Source of the DNA: Caldilineaceae bacterium
Lineage (GTDB): Bacteria > Chloroflexota > Anaerolineae > Caldilineales > Caldilineaceae
DNA: 64,000 nt
Direction of reading: 5' to 3'
Assembly: GCA_019637685.1 (NCBI GenBank)
Contig: JAHBVF010000018.1
Span: forward strand, 62,001-126,000
The position numbers and the translations under genes were made by a program. How positions within the stretch are numbered: position 1 is the stretch's first letter; the number at the start of each line of letters is the position of its first letter. Below, in pieces: positions 51,589 through 63,804 of this stretch. A model generated the notes under the pieces. That model saw only the letters and a program-made list of their open reading frames with translations. It searched no databases and was not told the origin of the DNA.

Positions 51589-53442
51589 TCAGGGCAAATT
51601 CTGGGGAATGGGCAAGGACATCCGCCCCACTTCGGCCACAGTGGCTTCGTCGTAGACGATCACCAACAATTCGACGCTCCCAGGAGGCCGCGGCAGGTCG
51701 TAGGCGTCCTGTACAATCTCGCCGGGCAGCCAGGCCAGGGTCGCCGCGACCTGGCGCAATGGATAGCGATCCTCCGCCCGTAGCACTTCGCCGCTGCTGC
51801 TCAGCAGACGCAGGGAAAGCTTCAATCGCTGGGAAAGCTGCACTGTTGGCCGCCAGTAGAGGACGACGCGCAGGGCCGGGTCGCCCGGCTGGTCCAGAAC
51901 GTCCAGATCGTAGCCAGTCAGTTGCAATTGCCCGTCGGCCAGGGCGAGTTCGGTGGCGTGGGTCGGCGTGCCCGCCTGGGATTCGCCCCGGGGCCAGACC
52001 CGCACCAGCACGCCTTCGCCGCTGAAACTGTAGGCGTATTCGATGCCCGCCACCTCTTGCGTCAGATAGACAGGCAGCCCCGCGGCCACAGACTGCTCCA
52101 CAAAAGCCCGGCGTTCGTCCGGGTTGTCCAGGGGCACAGCCTGGGCATTGGGGGCCATCCCCGCGCTGGCCTGCATAAATTGCAGGGCGGTCGTCTGGCC
52201 GCGCAGGCCGACGACGCGGCTGTTGGGCGGAAAGTCGACACTGGCGAGCGCGAGCGCGTAGTTGTGCGCGGCCCAATCGTCGCTGCGGTTGACTGGCGGG
52301 CCGTGCCCTATCGCGCTGGAAAAGCCTAGGGGAATCACCAAAAACAGAACCACCACCCACTGCCTCCACTCGCGCATATCAATCGACCACCGGAGCGGCG
52401 GCAGTTGGGACATGAGTAAACCCATCCCATTCCCTGCGCCCAACGCCAGGCAGAGAAAAACCGGCAACCAAAAAACTTCCACATCCGCCACCCGGTAGTT
52501 GAGGGCAAAGAGCAGATTGGCGGCGAGAGTCAGCCAGACCAGTCCCCACTCGGCGCGTCTGGCCGAACGCACAACGCCTGCCCCCAATCCAATGACGGCC
52601 AACCCCAGAAACAGCCACCCGAACTGGGACACAGCCAATGCCAGCCAATCCGCTGGCGTGCGGGCGACGGCCAGGGGATTGGCGCTGAAGAAGCCGGTGT
52701 AACCGCTGGCCAGCACGTGCCGCCAGAAGCCCGCCCAGGTGTTGGCGTAATCGCCCTGCAGATCGACCGCGCCCCTTGCCGCGCGCAGAGGAATGTACAA
52801 ATAGAGCAGCAGCGGAAGCAGAAAAGCGCCGATCCAGCCCAACCAGCGGACTTGCGGGCGGCGCAGGCGGGGTTGGGTCCACAGCAGATAGAGCGCGAGG
52901 CCGGGCAGGAGCAGGACTGCCGTGCGGTGGTGGGTGAGGGAAAGCCCGGCCAGCCCGCAGAGCAGTGTAACCTGGCGGTTGGATGGCTGCTTGCCCAATG
53001 AAATAGCAGTGTAGAGGATGGCCACCACAAAAAGATTGTGCAGGGCGTAGACTTCGGCCACAGTTGTCTGGCTCCACCAGACCGGGCTGAGAGCAAAAAC
53101 AGCGGCCGCGGCCAGTCCCCCCCACGGGTTGCCCCCGGTCAGGCGTCTTCCCAGCAGATAGAGCAGGGCAATCGTTCCTGCCCCGGCCAGCGCGCTGAAG
53201 AGGTTCATGCGCCAGGCCCAGTTGCCGAAGGGGAAGACGACCCGGCTCCACAGACCGCCCAGGAGGGTGTAGAGCGGGTAGCCGGTGGGGTGGGCAATGG
53301 CAAAGGTGGGCGCGACCAGTTGGAATTCCAGACTGTCGTCGAAGAGTTCGACAATCCCCGGCGCGGCTGTCAAGGCATATAAAAGCAAAGCCGCCAGGCC
53401 AACCAGCCAGCCACCTCCTGCATCCCAGACGCTCTTTTTCAC
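51589..53442 (-). CDS. DUF2723-type membrane protein (GT-C-like)
   Basis: A 617-residue polytopic protein. The N-terminal TAAPGIVELFDDSLEFQLVA and FAIAHPTGYPLYTLLGGLWS match the DUF2723 signature, a GT-C-like group proposed to act as protein O-mannosyltransferases. At least nine membrane segments follow. A large soluble C-terminal part begins near residue 400. The GTG at 53442 is used as start because AGGAG stands eight bases upstream; a TTG ten codons earlier is also in frame. It would add sugars to exported proteins, in keeping with the Ser/Thr/Pro-rich secreted proteins nearby. Confidence 0.82.
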   Translation of the reverse strand: MKKSVWDAGGGWLVGLAALLLYALTAAPGIVELFDDSLEFQLVAPTFAIAHPTGYPLYTLLGGLWSRVVFPFGNWAWRMNLFSALAGAGTIALLYLLGRRLTGGNPWGGLAAAAVFALSPVWWSQTTVAEVYALHNLFVVAILYTAISLGKQPSNRQVTLLCGLAGLSLTHHRTAVLLLPGLALYLLWTQPRLRRPQVRWLGWIGAFLLPLLLYLYIPLRAARGAVDLQGDYANTWAGFWRHVLASGYTGFFSANPLAVARTPADWLALAVSQFGWLFLGLAVIGLGAGVVRSARRAEWGLVWLTLAANLLFALNYRVADVEVFWLPVFLCLALGAGNGMGLLMSQLPPLRWSIDMREWRQWVVVLFLVIPLGFSSAIGHGPPVNRSDDWAAHNYALALASVDFPPNSRVVGLRGQTTALQFMQASAGMAPNAQAVPLDNPDERRAFVEQSVAAGLPVYLTQEVAGIEYAYSFSGEGVLVRVWPRGESQAGTPTHATELALADGQLQLTGYDLDVLDQPGDPALRVVLYWRPTVQLSQRLKLSLRLLSSSGEVLRAEDRYPLRQVAATLAWLPGEIVQDAYDLPRPPGSVELLVIVYDEATVAEVGRMSLPIPQNLP

Positions 53443-53640
53443 CCAAATTTCTCCTGTCTTTTTTGTCCACAATCAGCCCTACTTTACCACACATTTGGGG
53501 TAGGCATGGGTTTTTGGTATGATTGCAGACTAGATTTTCGTGCGCGGCAAAATGATAGGCCGCCAGGTGAATCAGATGAATGGCCGTTTTGCGAGGCCAA
53601 TTCACTGGTCGCCCGCTGACACACCTCAGGATGACAGCCG

Positions 53641-55134
53641 ATGGATGTATCCGACTACTGGTTCCTAGTCGCTGCCGCACTCTCTTTTCTTGTACCTGCT
53701 GGACTCATTTTGATTGGCTCTGCCGGGATCGACCCGCAACGTTCCTGGGCTGCTGCTCTGGCTGGGCTGACGGCCATTGGACTGGCTGGCATCGGTTATT
53801 GGGCTGTGGGGTTTGCGTTCCAGTTCGGTGGCATCGGCCTTTTTTATAATGAACCGAGCCTGTTGGGTCTGGTGTTGGAGTGGAGCGCGCTGCCCGCCAA
53901 TTGGGGCAATGGCTGGGGAATGGCCGGGCTGAGCGGATGGTTTCTCAGCGGTGATGGGATGACTCCGGCTGCGTTCGCTCTCTTTTTGGCCCATCTGCCC
54001 TGGGCTGCGACAACGGCTGTGCTGCCTGTGCTTGCCCTGCGCGGCCGCACGCCGGCCCTGGCAACTCTTCTGCTGTCCCTGCTCACTGGCGCGGTTCTCT
54101 ACCCCCTGGCTGGGAATTGGGTGCAGGGGGGCGGCTGGCTGGCAGCACTGGGGCGAAATTTGGGTCTGGGCCACGGAATGGTTGACTTCGGCGGCGCGGG
54201 CACAGTCTTTCTTCTGGCCGCGGCTGTCACCAGTGCCGCGCTCCTCGTCTGGCTTCCCCGCCAATCTCCCCGCGCGCTGGCCGATCCCAATCTGCCTGCT
54301 GTCCATTTGCCGATGCTGGCTGTTGTGGGCGCGCTGCTGCTACCCGTGGGCGTTTTGGGCTGGAGTTGGTCCAACCCGATTCAGGCCGGGATTATCGGGG
54401 AGTTGGGGCCTCTGCGGGGCAGTGTCAACAGCCTGCTCTTTGTCATCACCGGTTCACTGGTTCCTGCTTTTTACACGTGGTTTGTCGCTGGCGAAAGCGA
54501 CCCGATGATGGCCGCCAGAGGCATGGCCGCGGGGGCGATTGCCGGTCTGGGCGCGGGGCCATTTGTCCCGCCGCTCGCGGCGCTGGTGGTGGGGCTGTTG
54601 GCCGGGGGATCGGTCCCTTTCATCACTTTTGCTGTCAACCGGCTGTTGCGGCTCAACGACAGCGCGGGGATTGTCAGTATGACCGCGATTCCGGCCCTGC
54701 TCGGTCTGTTGTCGGTGGGGCTGTTTGCCGATGGCTCGGTGGGCGCGGGCTGGCAGATGATAGGCACAACCAGCCATCTAGGGGTGACCGGCCAGGGGGT
54801 GACCGGTCTGCTGGCGGCATCGGGCTTTGTGGCTGACTTTCCCGGCCAGTTGCAGGCCCAGGTGATCGGCGCAGTGGCCCTGCTGCTCTGGGGTTTTGTG
54901 GTTGGCAGCGTCATTTGCGTGCCGTTGGCTGCCTTGGCCCACGGCATCGAACTTGCCACCGGGGCCAGCCAAAAGGGAGCAATGGACGTGGACAGATCGC
55001 TGGCTTCCCAGTACGCAACAGAAGAGATAAATGGTGTGGCAGACGCACGGGATGCTACGGGTCTTTATGTGCCGGCCACGGGACGCCGACAGTGGGCCGA
55101 GCCAGCCGTGGAAACGCGGCCAGCCCAGGAGTAG
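53641..55134 (+). CDS. Amt/Rh-like membrane protein lacking the twin histidines
   Basis: A 497-residue polytopic protein with 11-12 membrane segments and an Amt-like course: GYWAVGFAFQFGGIG early, VDFGGAGTVFLLAAAV in the middle, and MAAGAIAGLGAGPFVPPLAA then LNDSAGIVSMTAIPALLGLL later. These correspond to the Amt motifs YWxxGxxxAFG, DFAGGTVVH, ATGxVAGLVAITPAAG and DAFGVHGVGG. In the two histidine-bearing motifs the aligned positions are Leu (GTVFLL) and Val (AGIVS). The C-terminal 50 residues are a soluble tail. It may transport a different small molecule or act as a sensor. No glnK gene is adjacent. Confidence 0.7.
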   Translation: MDVSDYWFLVAAALSFLVPAGLILIGSAGIDPQRSWAAALAGLTAIGLAGIGYWAVGFAFQFGGIGLFYNEPSLLGLVLEWSALPANWGNGWGMAGLSGWFLSGDGMTPAAFALFLAHLPWAATTAVLPVLALRGRTPALATLLLSLLTGAVLYPLAGNWVQGGGWLAALGRNLGLGHGMVDFGGAGTVFLLAAAVTSAALLVWLPRQSPRALADPNLPAVHLPMLAVVGALLLPVGVLGWSWSNPIQAGIIGELGPLRGSVNSLLFVITGSLVPAFYTWFVAGESDPMMAARGMAAGAIAGLGAGPFVPPLAALVVGLLAGGSVPFITFAVNRLLRLNDSAGIVSMTAIPALLGLLSVGLFADGSVGAGWQMIGTTSHLGVTGQGVTGLLAASGFVADFPGQLQAQVIGAVALLLWGFVVGSVICVPLAALAHGIELATGASQKGAMDVDRSLASQYATEEINGVADARDATGLYVPATGRRQWAEPAVETRPAQE

Positions 55135-55138
55135 TTCC

Positions 55139-55732
55139 CTACCCGGCCAGCGGAAAACGTCCCAACACAGTGTAGACTGTCCCGCCTGGCCGCACATCGC
55201 TGCGCATCAGCACCAATTCAGAGACTTCCCACTGGCCCAATTCTTGGGCCAGTTTTGTGTGCGCGGCCAAGAGCGCGGCTGCCTGGGTGATCAGCCGGTT
55301 AGGGGCATCCCGGCTGGTTCGGGCCACTGTCAGATGGGGGTGAAACCCCTGACGCTCTTGGGCAAAACCGCATTCCCGCACGCCCATTTCCACTGCTGTC
55401 TGCACCCCCGCCAGCGCGGCCACGTGGCCCCCGATCCCCACCCACAGCACCCGCATTTTGCGCCAGTTGGGAAACGCGCCCAGGCCGTTCAACGCCAGTG
55501 AGAAGGGCGGGCAGGCGGCTGTTGTCGTCTTCAGCAGCGCGTCGATCTGTTGGCGCTGGCCGGCGCTTGTGTCGCCCAGAAAACGCAGGGTGAGGTGATA
55601 ATTCCCCGCCGGGCTCCAGTGCAGGGCAGACGCCGCGTTCTGTTCTGCCAGCAACGCGGCCAGTTTGCCGACGGCAGCAGAGACGCGGTTGCGGAGGTCT
55701 TGGGGAGGCTCGACGGCGATGAATGTACGCAT
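55139..55732 (-). CDS. thpR: RNA 2',3'-cyclic phosphodiesterase (2'-5' RNA ligase-like)
   Basis: A 197-residue 2H phosphoesterase. The two H-x-T motifs are in NYHLTLRFLGDTSAGQR and GFHPHLTVARTSRDAPN. MRTFIAVEPPQDLRNRVSAA is the family N-terminus, and VSELVLMRSDVRPGGTVYTV the C-terminal strand. Members open 2',3'-cyclic phosphates and can ligate tRNA halves in vitro. The start at 55732 matches the family. It is convergent with the Amt-like gene, the two stops being five bases apart. Confidence 0.93.
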   Translation of the reverse strand: MRTFIAVEPPQDLRNRVSAAVGKLAALLAEQNAASALHWSPAGNYHLTLRFLGDTSAGQRQQIDALLKTTTAACPPFSLALNGLGAFPNWRKMRVLWVGIGGHVAALAGVQTAVEMGVRECGFAQERQGFHPHLTVARTSRDAPNRLITQAAALLAAHTKLAQELGQWEVSELVLMRSDVRPGGTVYTVLGRFPLAG

Positions 55733-55819
55733 GGATTCAGCGGATAGTGGCGATGCGGCGGACGGCTGTGTGGGTTGAAGAGATGGGGCAGCACCCAATT
55801 GGGTCACTTAGCCAACCCG

Positions 55820-56356
55820 CTACACTTTTTGTTCCCCGCCTTCCTCTTCCTGCTCACCCCCAAAACGCCAGCGGGTGGCCGTGCCGGGGAAGTCGCTTTC
55901 CAGCCAGGCCAGGGCGCGCTGGGGACGCAGGCGCAGGGTGTAGGGATAGTCCCCCGGATCGTCCGGTTGCTGCGGTCCCAGTTGGATGTCGTACTTTGCC
56001 CCGTATAGCTGGTACAGACGGGCCAGCACCGAACGGTCGGTGACTGTTTCGGCTCTCCCCTCCAGCACAACCGCTTCGTCGCCGCTCTCCAGATGGACGG
56101 CGATGGCCGGGTTGGCCGCCAGATTGCGCCCTTTGACCGAAGCCGGGTCTGTGCCAAAGTAGACCGCGTCCTCCATCCAGACGCCCCAGACGGGCATCAC
56201 GTGGGGGCGGCCATCGGGTCGGGTCGTGGCGATCCAATAGTTGCGAGAGCGTTCCAGCCGCTCGGCAACCCAACTCCAGGGCAGCAGCCCTTTGCCTTCG
56301 TTCTCCGGCAACAGGCCATAGCCCGCAGCCATTCCAGGACGGTCGATTGTCGGCAT
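55820..56356 (-). CDS. Pyridoxamine 5'-phosphate oxidase-fold protein
   Basis: A 178-residue flavin-reductase-like split-barrel protein: LERSRNYWIATTRPDGRPHV, MPVWGVWMEDAVYFGTDPAS, VKGRNLAANPAIAVHLESGD and EAVVLEGRAETVTDRSVLAR. This is the PNPOx-like family that binds FMN, F420 or haem; the cofactor and substrate are not clear. Actinobacterial relatives are F420-dependent. GGAG lies before the start at 56356. It follows the tricorn-like gene on the same strand after 44 bases. Confidence 0.8.
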   Translation of the reverse strand: MPTIDRPGMAAGYGLLPENEGKGLLPWSWVAERLERSRNYWIATTRPDGRPHVMPVWGVWMEDAVYFGTDPASVKGRNLAANPAIAVHLESGDEAVVLEGRAETVTDRSVLARLYQLYGAKYDIQLGPQQPDDPGDYPYTLRLRPQRALAWLESDFPGTATRWRFGGEQEEEGGEQKV

Positions 56357-56400
56357 GGATAGCTCCTTTGGGTAGGGAGGAAATCTGTGTCCCGCTTGTG

Positions 56401-60141
<3,741 letters not shown>

Positions 60142-60162
60142 GCAACCCCGCTTTGTGACCAG

Positions 60163-60188
60163 AAGTCGAACTTAGGGAAGTTCGACTT
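60163..60188 (-). repeat. AAGTCGAACTT stem, copy 3
   Basis: AAGTCGAACTT and AAGTTCGACTT pair perfectly around 4 nt, 22 bases upstream of the tricorn start. On the plus strand it is followed by a T7 run, so it could also act as a terminator in that direction. Confidence 0.65.
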
Positions 60189-60212
60189 TTTTTGTATAGA
60201 AGATAGACGAGT

Positions 60213-60242
60213 AGTATACCGTTCTGTTCGACGGGCTGGCAA
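60213..60242 (-). promoter_or_regulatory. Candidate sigma-70 promoter of the tricorn-like gene
   Basis: On the minus strand TTGCCA (60242-60237), 18-bp spacer and TATACT (60218-60213) point to the gene starting at 60141. The transcript would begin near 60206 and carry the hairpin at 60163-60188. Confidence 0.6.
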
Positions 60243-60458
60243 ATTTTTTGGCAACTATCGAGCTAAAGGAGAGGGGAAAGGCAAAGGGCAAAAGGCAATG
60301 TCCTGAGCTGGTAGGTTGAGCTCGTCGAAACCCTGTCGAAGGGGCAAGGCAAGAGGCGTAGTGTCTCGTCGCCTGCTCTGCGGACGAGGAGGATACGTTC
60401 GCTGTAACGATTGGCGGGGTTGTGTTTGGACAGGGGGTGGGGCTAGAAAACAGATGAC

Positions 60459-60493
60459 AAAAGGCCGGGCGTGAATAGCACGCCCGGCCTTTT
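60459..60493 (-). terminator. Strong hairpin terminator behind the truncated secreted-protein gene
   Basis: AAAAGGCCGGGCGTG and CACGCCCGGCCTTTT are perfect 15-bp arms around 5 nt, with T/A runs on both sides. It lies 33 bases behind the stop of the minus-strand gene at 60526. The rest of 60243-60458 shows no gene; 60299-60343 has a GAGCTCGTCGAAACCCTG/GTCGAAGGGG stretch of a widespread intergenic repeat type. Confidence 0.85.
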
Positions 60494-60525
60494 GTCTGGT
60501 CTAGGTTGTCAGGCTTTGGTCAATC

Positions 60526-61269
60526 CTATTTGACCGCCGCGTAGCCCATCATCCCGTCTTTGTTCTGGTAGGAAGGGTCCCCCGAACGGTCGAAACTGAC
60601 CATCAGGGCCAGATTAGCCGGGCTGCCCACACCGGAGCCGTTGAGTCCGCCGGGAATTTCAGGCGGTGAGCCGGTCGTCCACCAGAAGTTGACGGCTGCA
60701 TTCACCGGAACATTGGGTTTTGTGGCCGAAGTACCCGTGCTGCTCCCGTTCGGATTGAAGTAGTGAAGTTGGACAGAGACCGGGCTGCTATTCCTATTCT
60801 GGGCCTGAATGCCTGTGTAGGTCCAGGGATTGGTTTTCTGGATGTGGGCCATGCCCAGACTGCTGTTGAGGCTGCTGACCCCTTCGTACTGGGTGACGCC
60901 GTAGCGGCTGTTTGCTACATCGAAGCGGTCGTACTGGGCCATCACGGCCAGGGGGCCACCTCTGAGAACCTCGACTGTGGCCGAGCCGAAGAAGCCGGCG
61001 GGCATGCCGGTTGGCCGCCAGAAGTTGGCCGAACGGTAGGGGCCGACAGTCTTATCCCGCGTCAATGTGGGTGTGCCCGAGTTGAGAGGATAGTATTTGA
61101 GGCGAAAAGTTGTGTTGCTGCCACTGGCATTTTGCACTTGCAACGAACTGTCGTAGCCGTTGTACTCCCGGCCTGTGGTGGAGGCGTAGAGGAAGTTGGC
61201 CGGTTGGCTCTCGGCCCGGTAGCTGCCCGCCAGATAGGGGGTGGTGATGACGCCGTTGCCGTCGACCAG
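60526..61269 (-). pseudogene. Secreted repeat protein, 5' end removed by an IS21-family insertion
   Basis: The open frame reads LVDGNGVITTPYLAGSYRAE at the junction and continues to a TAG at 60526, so the first part of the gene is lost beyond 61270, where the insertion element begins. Two repeats of about 100 residues remain (SSLQVQNASGSNTTFRLKYY; TGIQAQNRNSSPVSVQLHYF), each ending in hydrophobic/aromatic strands and a MxxFDR/AQYDRF motif. They look like extracellular beta-sandwich repeats. No start codon or signal peptide remains in the window. The TTG at 61143 could in principle start a short protein, but without export it would be useless. Confidence 0.7.
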
Positions 61270-61398
61270 GTGTTTTTGATAGCATAAAATCGCGGAGGTA
61301 GAGAGAGAAAGAGATCCTCAGAAATCGCGGAGGTAGACGCATCTCCGGTAAGGTAAGAGGGCAGAATTGTCAGCCCACGAACCGAAACGGAGGAGGAG

Positions 61399-62931
61399 AT
61401 GCTAACCGTGACCGACTATGCCCGAATTCGCTATGCCTACTACGTCGAGAAAAAGAGTATGAAAGAGATCGAACGGAGGTGGGGTCATAGCTACTGGACC
61501 ATACGCAAGGCGCTGGATGCGCCGGAACCAGCGCCCTACCAGCGCGAGAAAGCCAAAGAAGCGCCGGTGTTGGGGGCGTACAAAGCCAGGATAGAAGAGC
61601 TGCTGGCGGAGAGCGAACGACTGCCCCGCAAGCAGCGCTACACCAGCCGCAAAATCTACGAGACCATCCAGCAACTGGGCTATACAGGGGCGGAATCGAG
61701 CGTGCGCCGCTACGTGGGCCGGGTACGCAAAGCCAGCCGACGGCCTGCGGTCTTCCTACCCCTGGCCTTTGACCCCGATCAGGACGCCCAGATGGACTGG
61801 GGTGAAGCCCAGGTGGTGATGGCCGGGGAAGAGCGCACGGTGCAACTTTTCATAATGCGCCTGTGCTACTCCCGCCGACGCTTTGTCATGGCCTTTCCCA
61901 CCCAGCGCCAGGAAGCCTTCTTCTGGGGGCATGTCCAGGCCTTTGCTCATTTCCAGGGCATCCCCCAGCGCATCAGCTACGACAACCTCAAGACGGCCGT
62001 GCAGCGGATTCTGGTCGGGCGCAACCGGCAGGAACAGACCAGCTTTACCAGCCTGCGCAGCCACTACCTCTTCGAGAGCCGCTACTGCACACCGGGGGCC
62101 GGCCACGAGAAGGGCGGGGTGGAGAGCGATGTGGGCTATGTGCGCCGCAACTTTCTCACCCCTCTGCCCCAGGTGGCCGACTTCAGCGAACTGAACCAGC
62201 TCTTGCGCCAGGCCTGCCTGACCGATGACAAGCGCCATCCAGACCGGGCCACCCAGAGTCGGGCCCAGTTGTGGCGAGAAGAATGCCCCCATCTGACACC
62301 CCTGCCTGCCCACGCCTTCGCCTGCTGCATCTCTCGCCAGGTGACCCTCAACGGCTACAGCCAGGTGACCTTTGAGACCAACCGCTATTCTGTGCCCAGC
62401 CACCTGGCCCGCAAACAGATGGTACTGCGGGCCTACCCCTTTCACATCGAGATTGTGGCCGACAACCAGGTGATTGCCAACCATACCCGCTGTTATGACC
62501 GACAACAGGAGATTCTCGACCCGCTTCACTATCTGCCCTTGCTGGCCCAACGACCGGGCGCCTTTGAACACGCCCTGCCCTTGCGCCGTTGGCGAGAGCA
62601 GTGGCCGCCTGCCTACGAGGAGTTGCTCCAGCATCTGCGCAGCCACTGTGAGAGCGAAAGCCAGGCCGTGGGCCACTTTGTCCAGGTCCTGGACCTGCAC
62701 CAGGGCTATGCCGCCGACACGGTGCAGGCTGCTGTGGAGATGGCTGTGGCCGAAGGTCTGACCAGTGTGGCCGGGGTGCGCTTCTGTCTTGACCGGCTGC
62801 TGGATGTCACACCCAGCCTGCCGCCTCTGGACCTGACACACCGGCCTGAACTGCTTCTGGCCAACGACGAATTGCCTCCCCTCCAGCGCTACGATCTCTT
62901 TCTTGAGGAGGCGCATCATGCCCACGCCTGA
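61399..62931 (+). CDS. istA: IS21-family transposase IstA
   Basis: A 510-residue DDE transposase. Helix-turn-helix part: [20 protein letters not shown]. The catalytic triad is in [12 protein letters not shown] (first Asp), [15 protein letters not shown] (second Asp) and [17 protein letters not shown] (Glu). The C-terminal beta-barrel region contains [17 protein letters not shown]. It cuts and joins the IS ends, helped by the IstB ATPase. GGAGGAG directly precedes the start. It overlaps istB by 14 bases, as is usual. Confidence 0.95.
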   Translation: MLTVTDYARIRYAYYVEKKSMKEIERRWGHSYWTIRKALDAPEPAPYQREKAKEAPVLGAYKARIEELLAESERLPRKQRYTSRKIYETIQQLGYTGAESSVRRYVGRVRKASRRPAVFLPLAFDPDQDAQMDWGEAQVVMAGEERTVQLFIMRLCYSRRRFVMAFPTQRQEAFFWGHVQAFAHFQGIPQRISYDNLKTAVQRILVGRNRQEQTSFTSLRSHYLFESRYCTPGAGHEKGGVESDVGYVRRNFLTPLPQVADFSELNQLLRQACLTDDKRHPDRATQSRAQLWREECPHLTPLPAHAFACCISRQVTLNGYSQVTFETNRYSVPSHLARKQMVLRAYPFHIEIVADNQVIANHTRCYDRQQEILDPLHYLPLLAQRPGAFEHALPLRRWREQWPPAYEELLQHLRSHCESESQAVGHFVQVLDLHQGYAADTVQAAVEMAVAEGLTSVAGVRFCLDRLLDVTPSLPPLDLTHRPELLLANDELPPLQRYDLFLEEAHHAHA

Positions 62932-63718
62932 CACGTTTGATACACTCTCGTTGGAAAGCCAGTTGCGCACCCTCCATCTGGCGGCCATCCTCAAAGGCTA
63001 TGGGTCTGTGGCCCAGGAAGCGGCCGAGCAGGAGTGGTCCTACATCCACTATCTGGCCCACCTGATGGACCAGGAGAGCCAACGCCGCACCCGCAACCGG
63101 CTGCAACGCCGCATTCAGGCGGTGTCCTGAGCTTGACGAAGGGAGGCCCGCTTTCCCCTGCTCAAGGAGTTGGCCGACTTCGACTTTGCCGCCATCCCCT
63201 CTCTCAAACGGCAGCTTGTCCTGGAACTGGCCCAGGGCCACTATCGAAACCGAGCCGAATCCATTCTGTTGGTGGGCAATCCGGGTCTGGGCAAGAGCCA
63301 CATTGCCATCGCTTTGGGGCTGGCTGCCTGTCGTCAGGACCAGCGGGTGCGCTTCTACACCGTCACCCATCTGGTCAACGCCCTGCAGGAGGCCCAAGCC
63401 AACCACCAGTTGCCCGCCTTTGTGGAGAAGGCCTTGCGCCATCACCTCATCATCCTGGACGAGTTCGGCTATGTGCCCTTCTCGCCTACGGGTGCCCAAC
63501 TGCTCTTTCAGTTCTGTTCCGCGCTCCACGAGCGCACCTCGTTGCTGCTCACCACCAATCTGCCCTTCAGCCAGTGGGTGCAGGTGTTGGGGGATGAGCG
63601 GCTGACCACAGCTCTCCTCGACCGGCTGACCTTTCAGAGCCACATTCTGGAGTTCCGGGGTGATTCCTACCGTCTGCGCCAGAGCATCAGCCAGCGGGAT
63701 CGGGAGCAGGAGGGATAG
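62918..63718 (+). pseudogene. istB: IstB ATPase, interrupted by a 24-bp insertion with two stops
   Basis: Start ATG 62918 (GAGGAG upstream). [20 protein letters not shown] to RRIQA is normal, then the frame meets TGA at 63128 and 63134 inside a 24-bp insertion. Directly after it the same frame continues [40 protein letters not shown] (Walker A) and [20 protein letters not shown] (Walker B) to 63718. IstB is an AAA+ ATPase that selects target DNA for IstA. As sequenced a full protein cannot be made, so this copy should be unable to move without help. Confidence 0.88.
63122..63145. repeat. 24-bp repeat insertion in istB
   Basis: GTGTCCTGAGCTTGACGAAG followed by GGAG sits exactly between codons; removing it restores an open istB frame. 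The CCTGAGCTTG-n-CGAAGG core is the type found in intergenic repeats and resembles 60299-60343 in this window. Confidence 0.75.
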
Positions 63719-63804
63719 GCCCAGTGATGGACGTCGTTTGTTGTTGTTGTTGTTGCTTTGGCTGCATGCCTGTTACGAAATGCTTGTAACGCTGGAGACC
63801 CCCT
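63719..63804. other. Short gap with GTT/TTG microsatellite inside the element
   Basis: Between istB and the next ORF is a run of GTT triplets (about 63735-63758). No regulatory signal is recognised besides a GGAG just before the next start. Confidence 0.5.
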
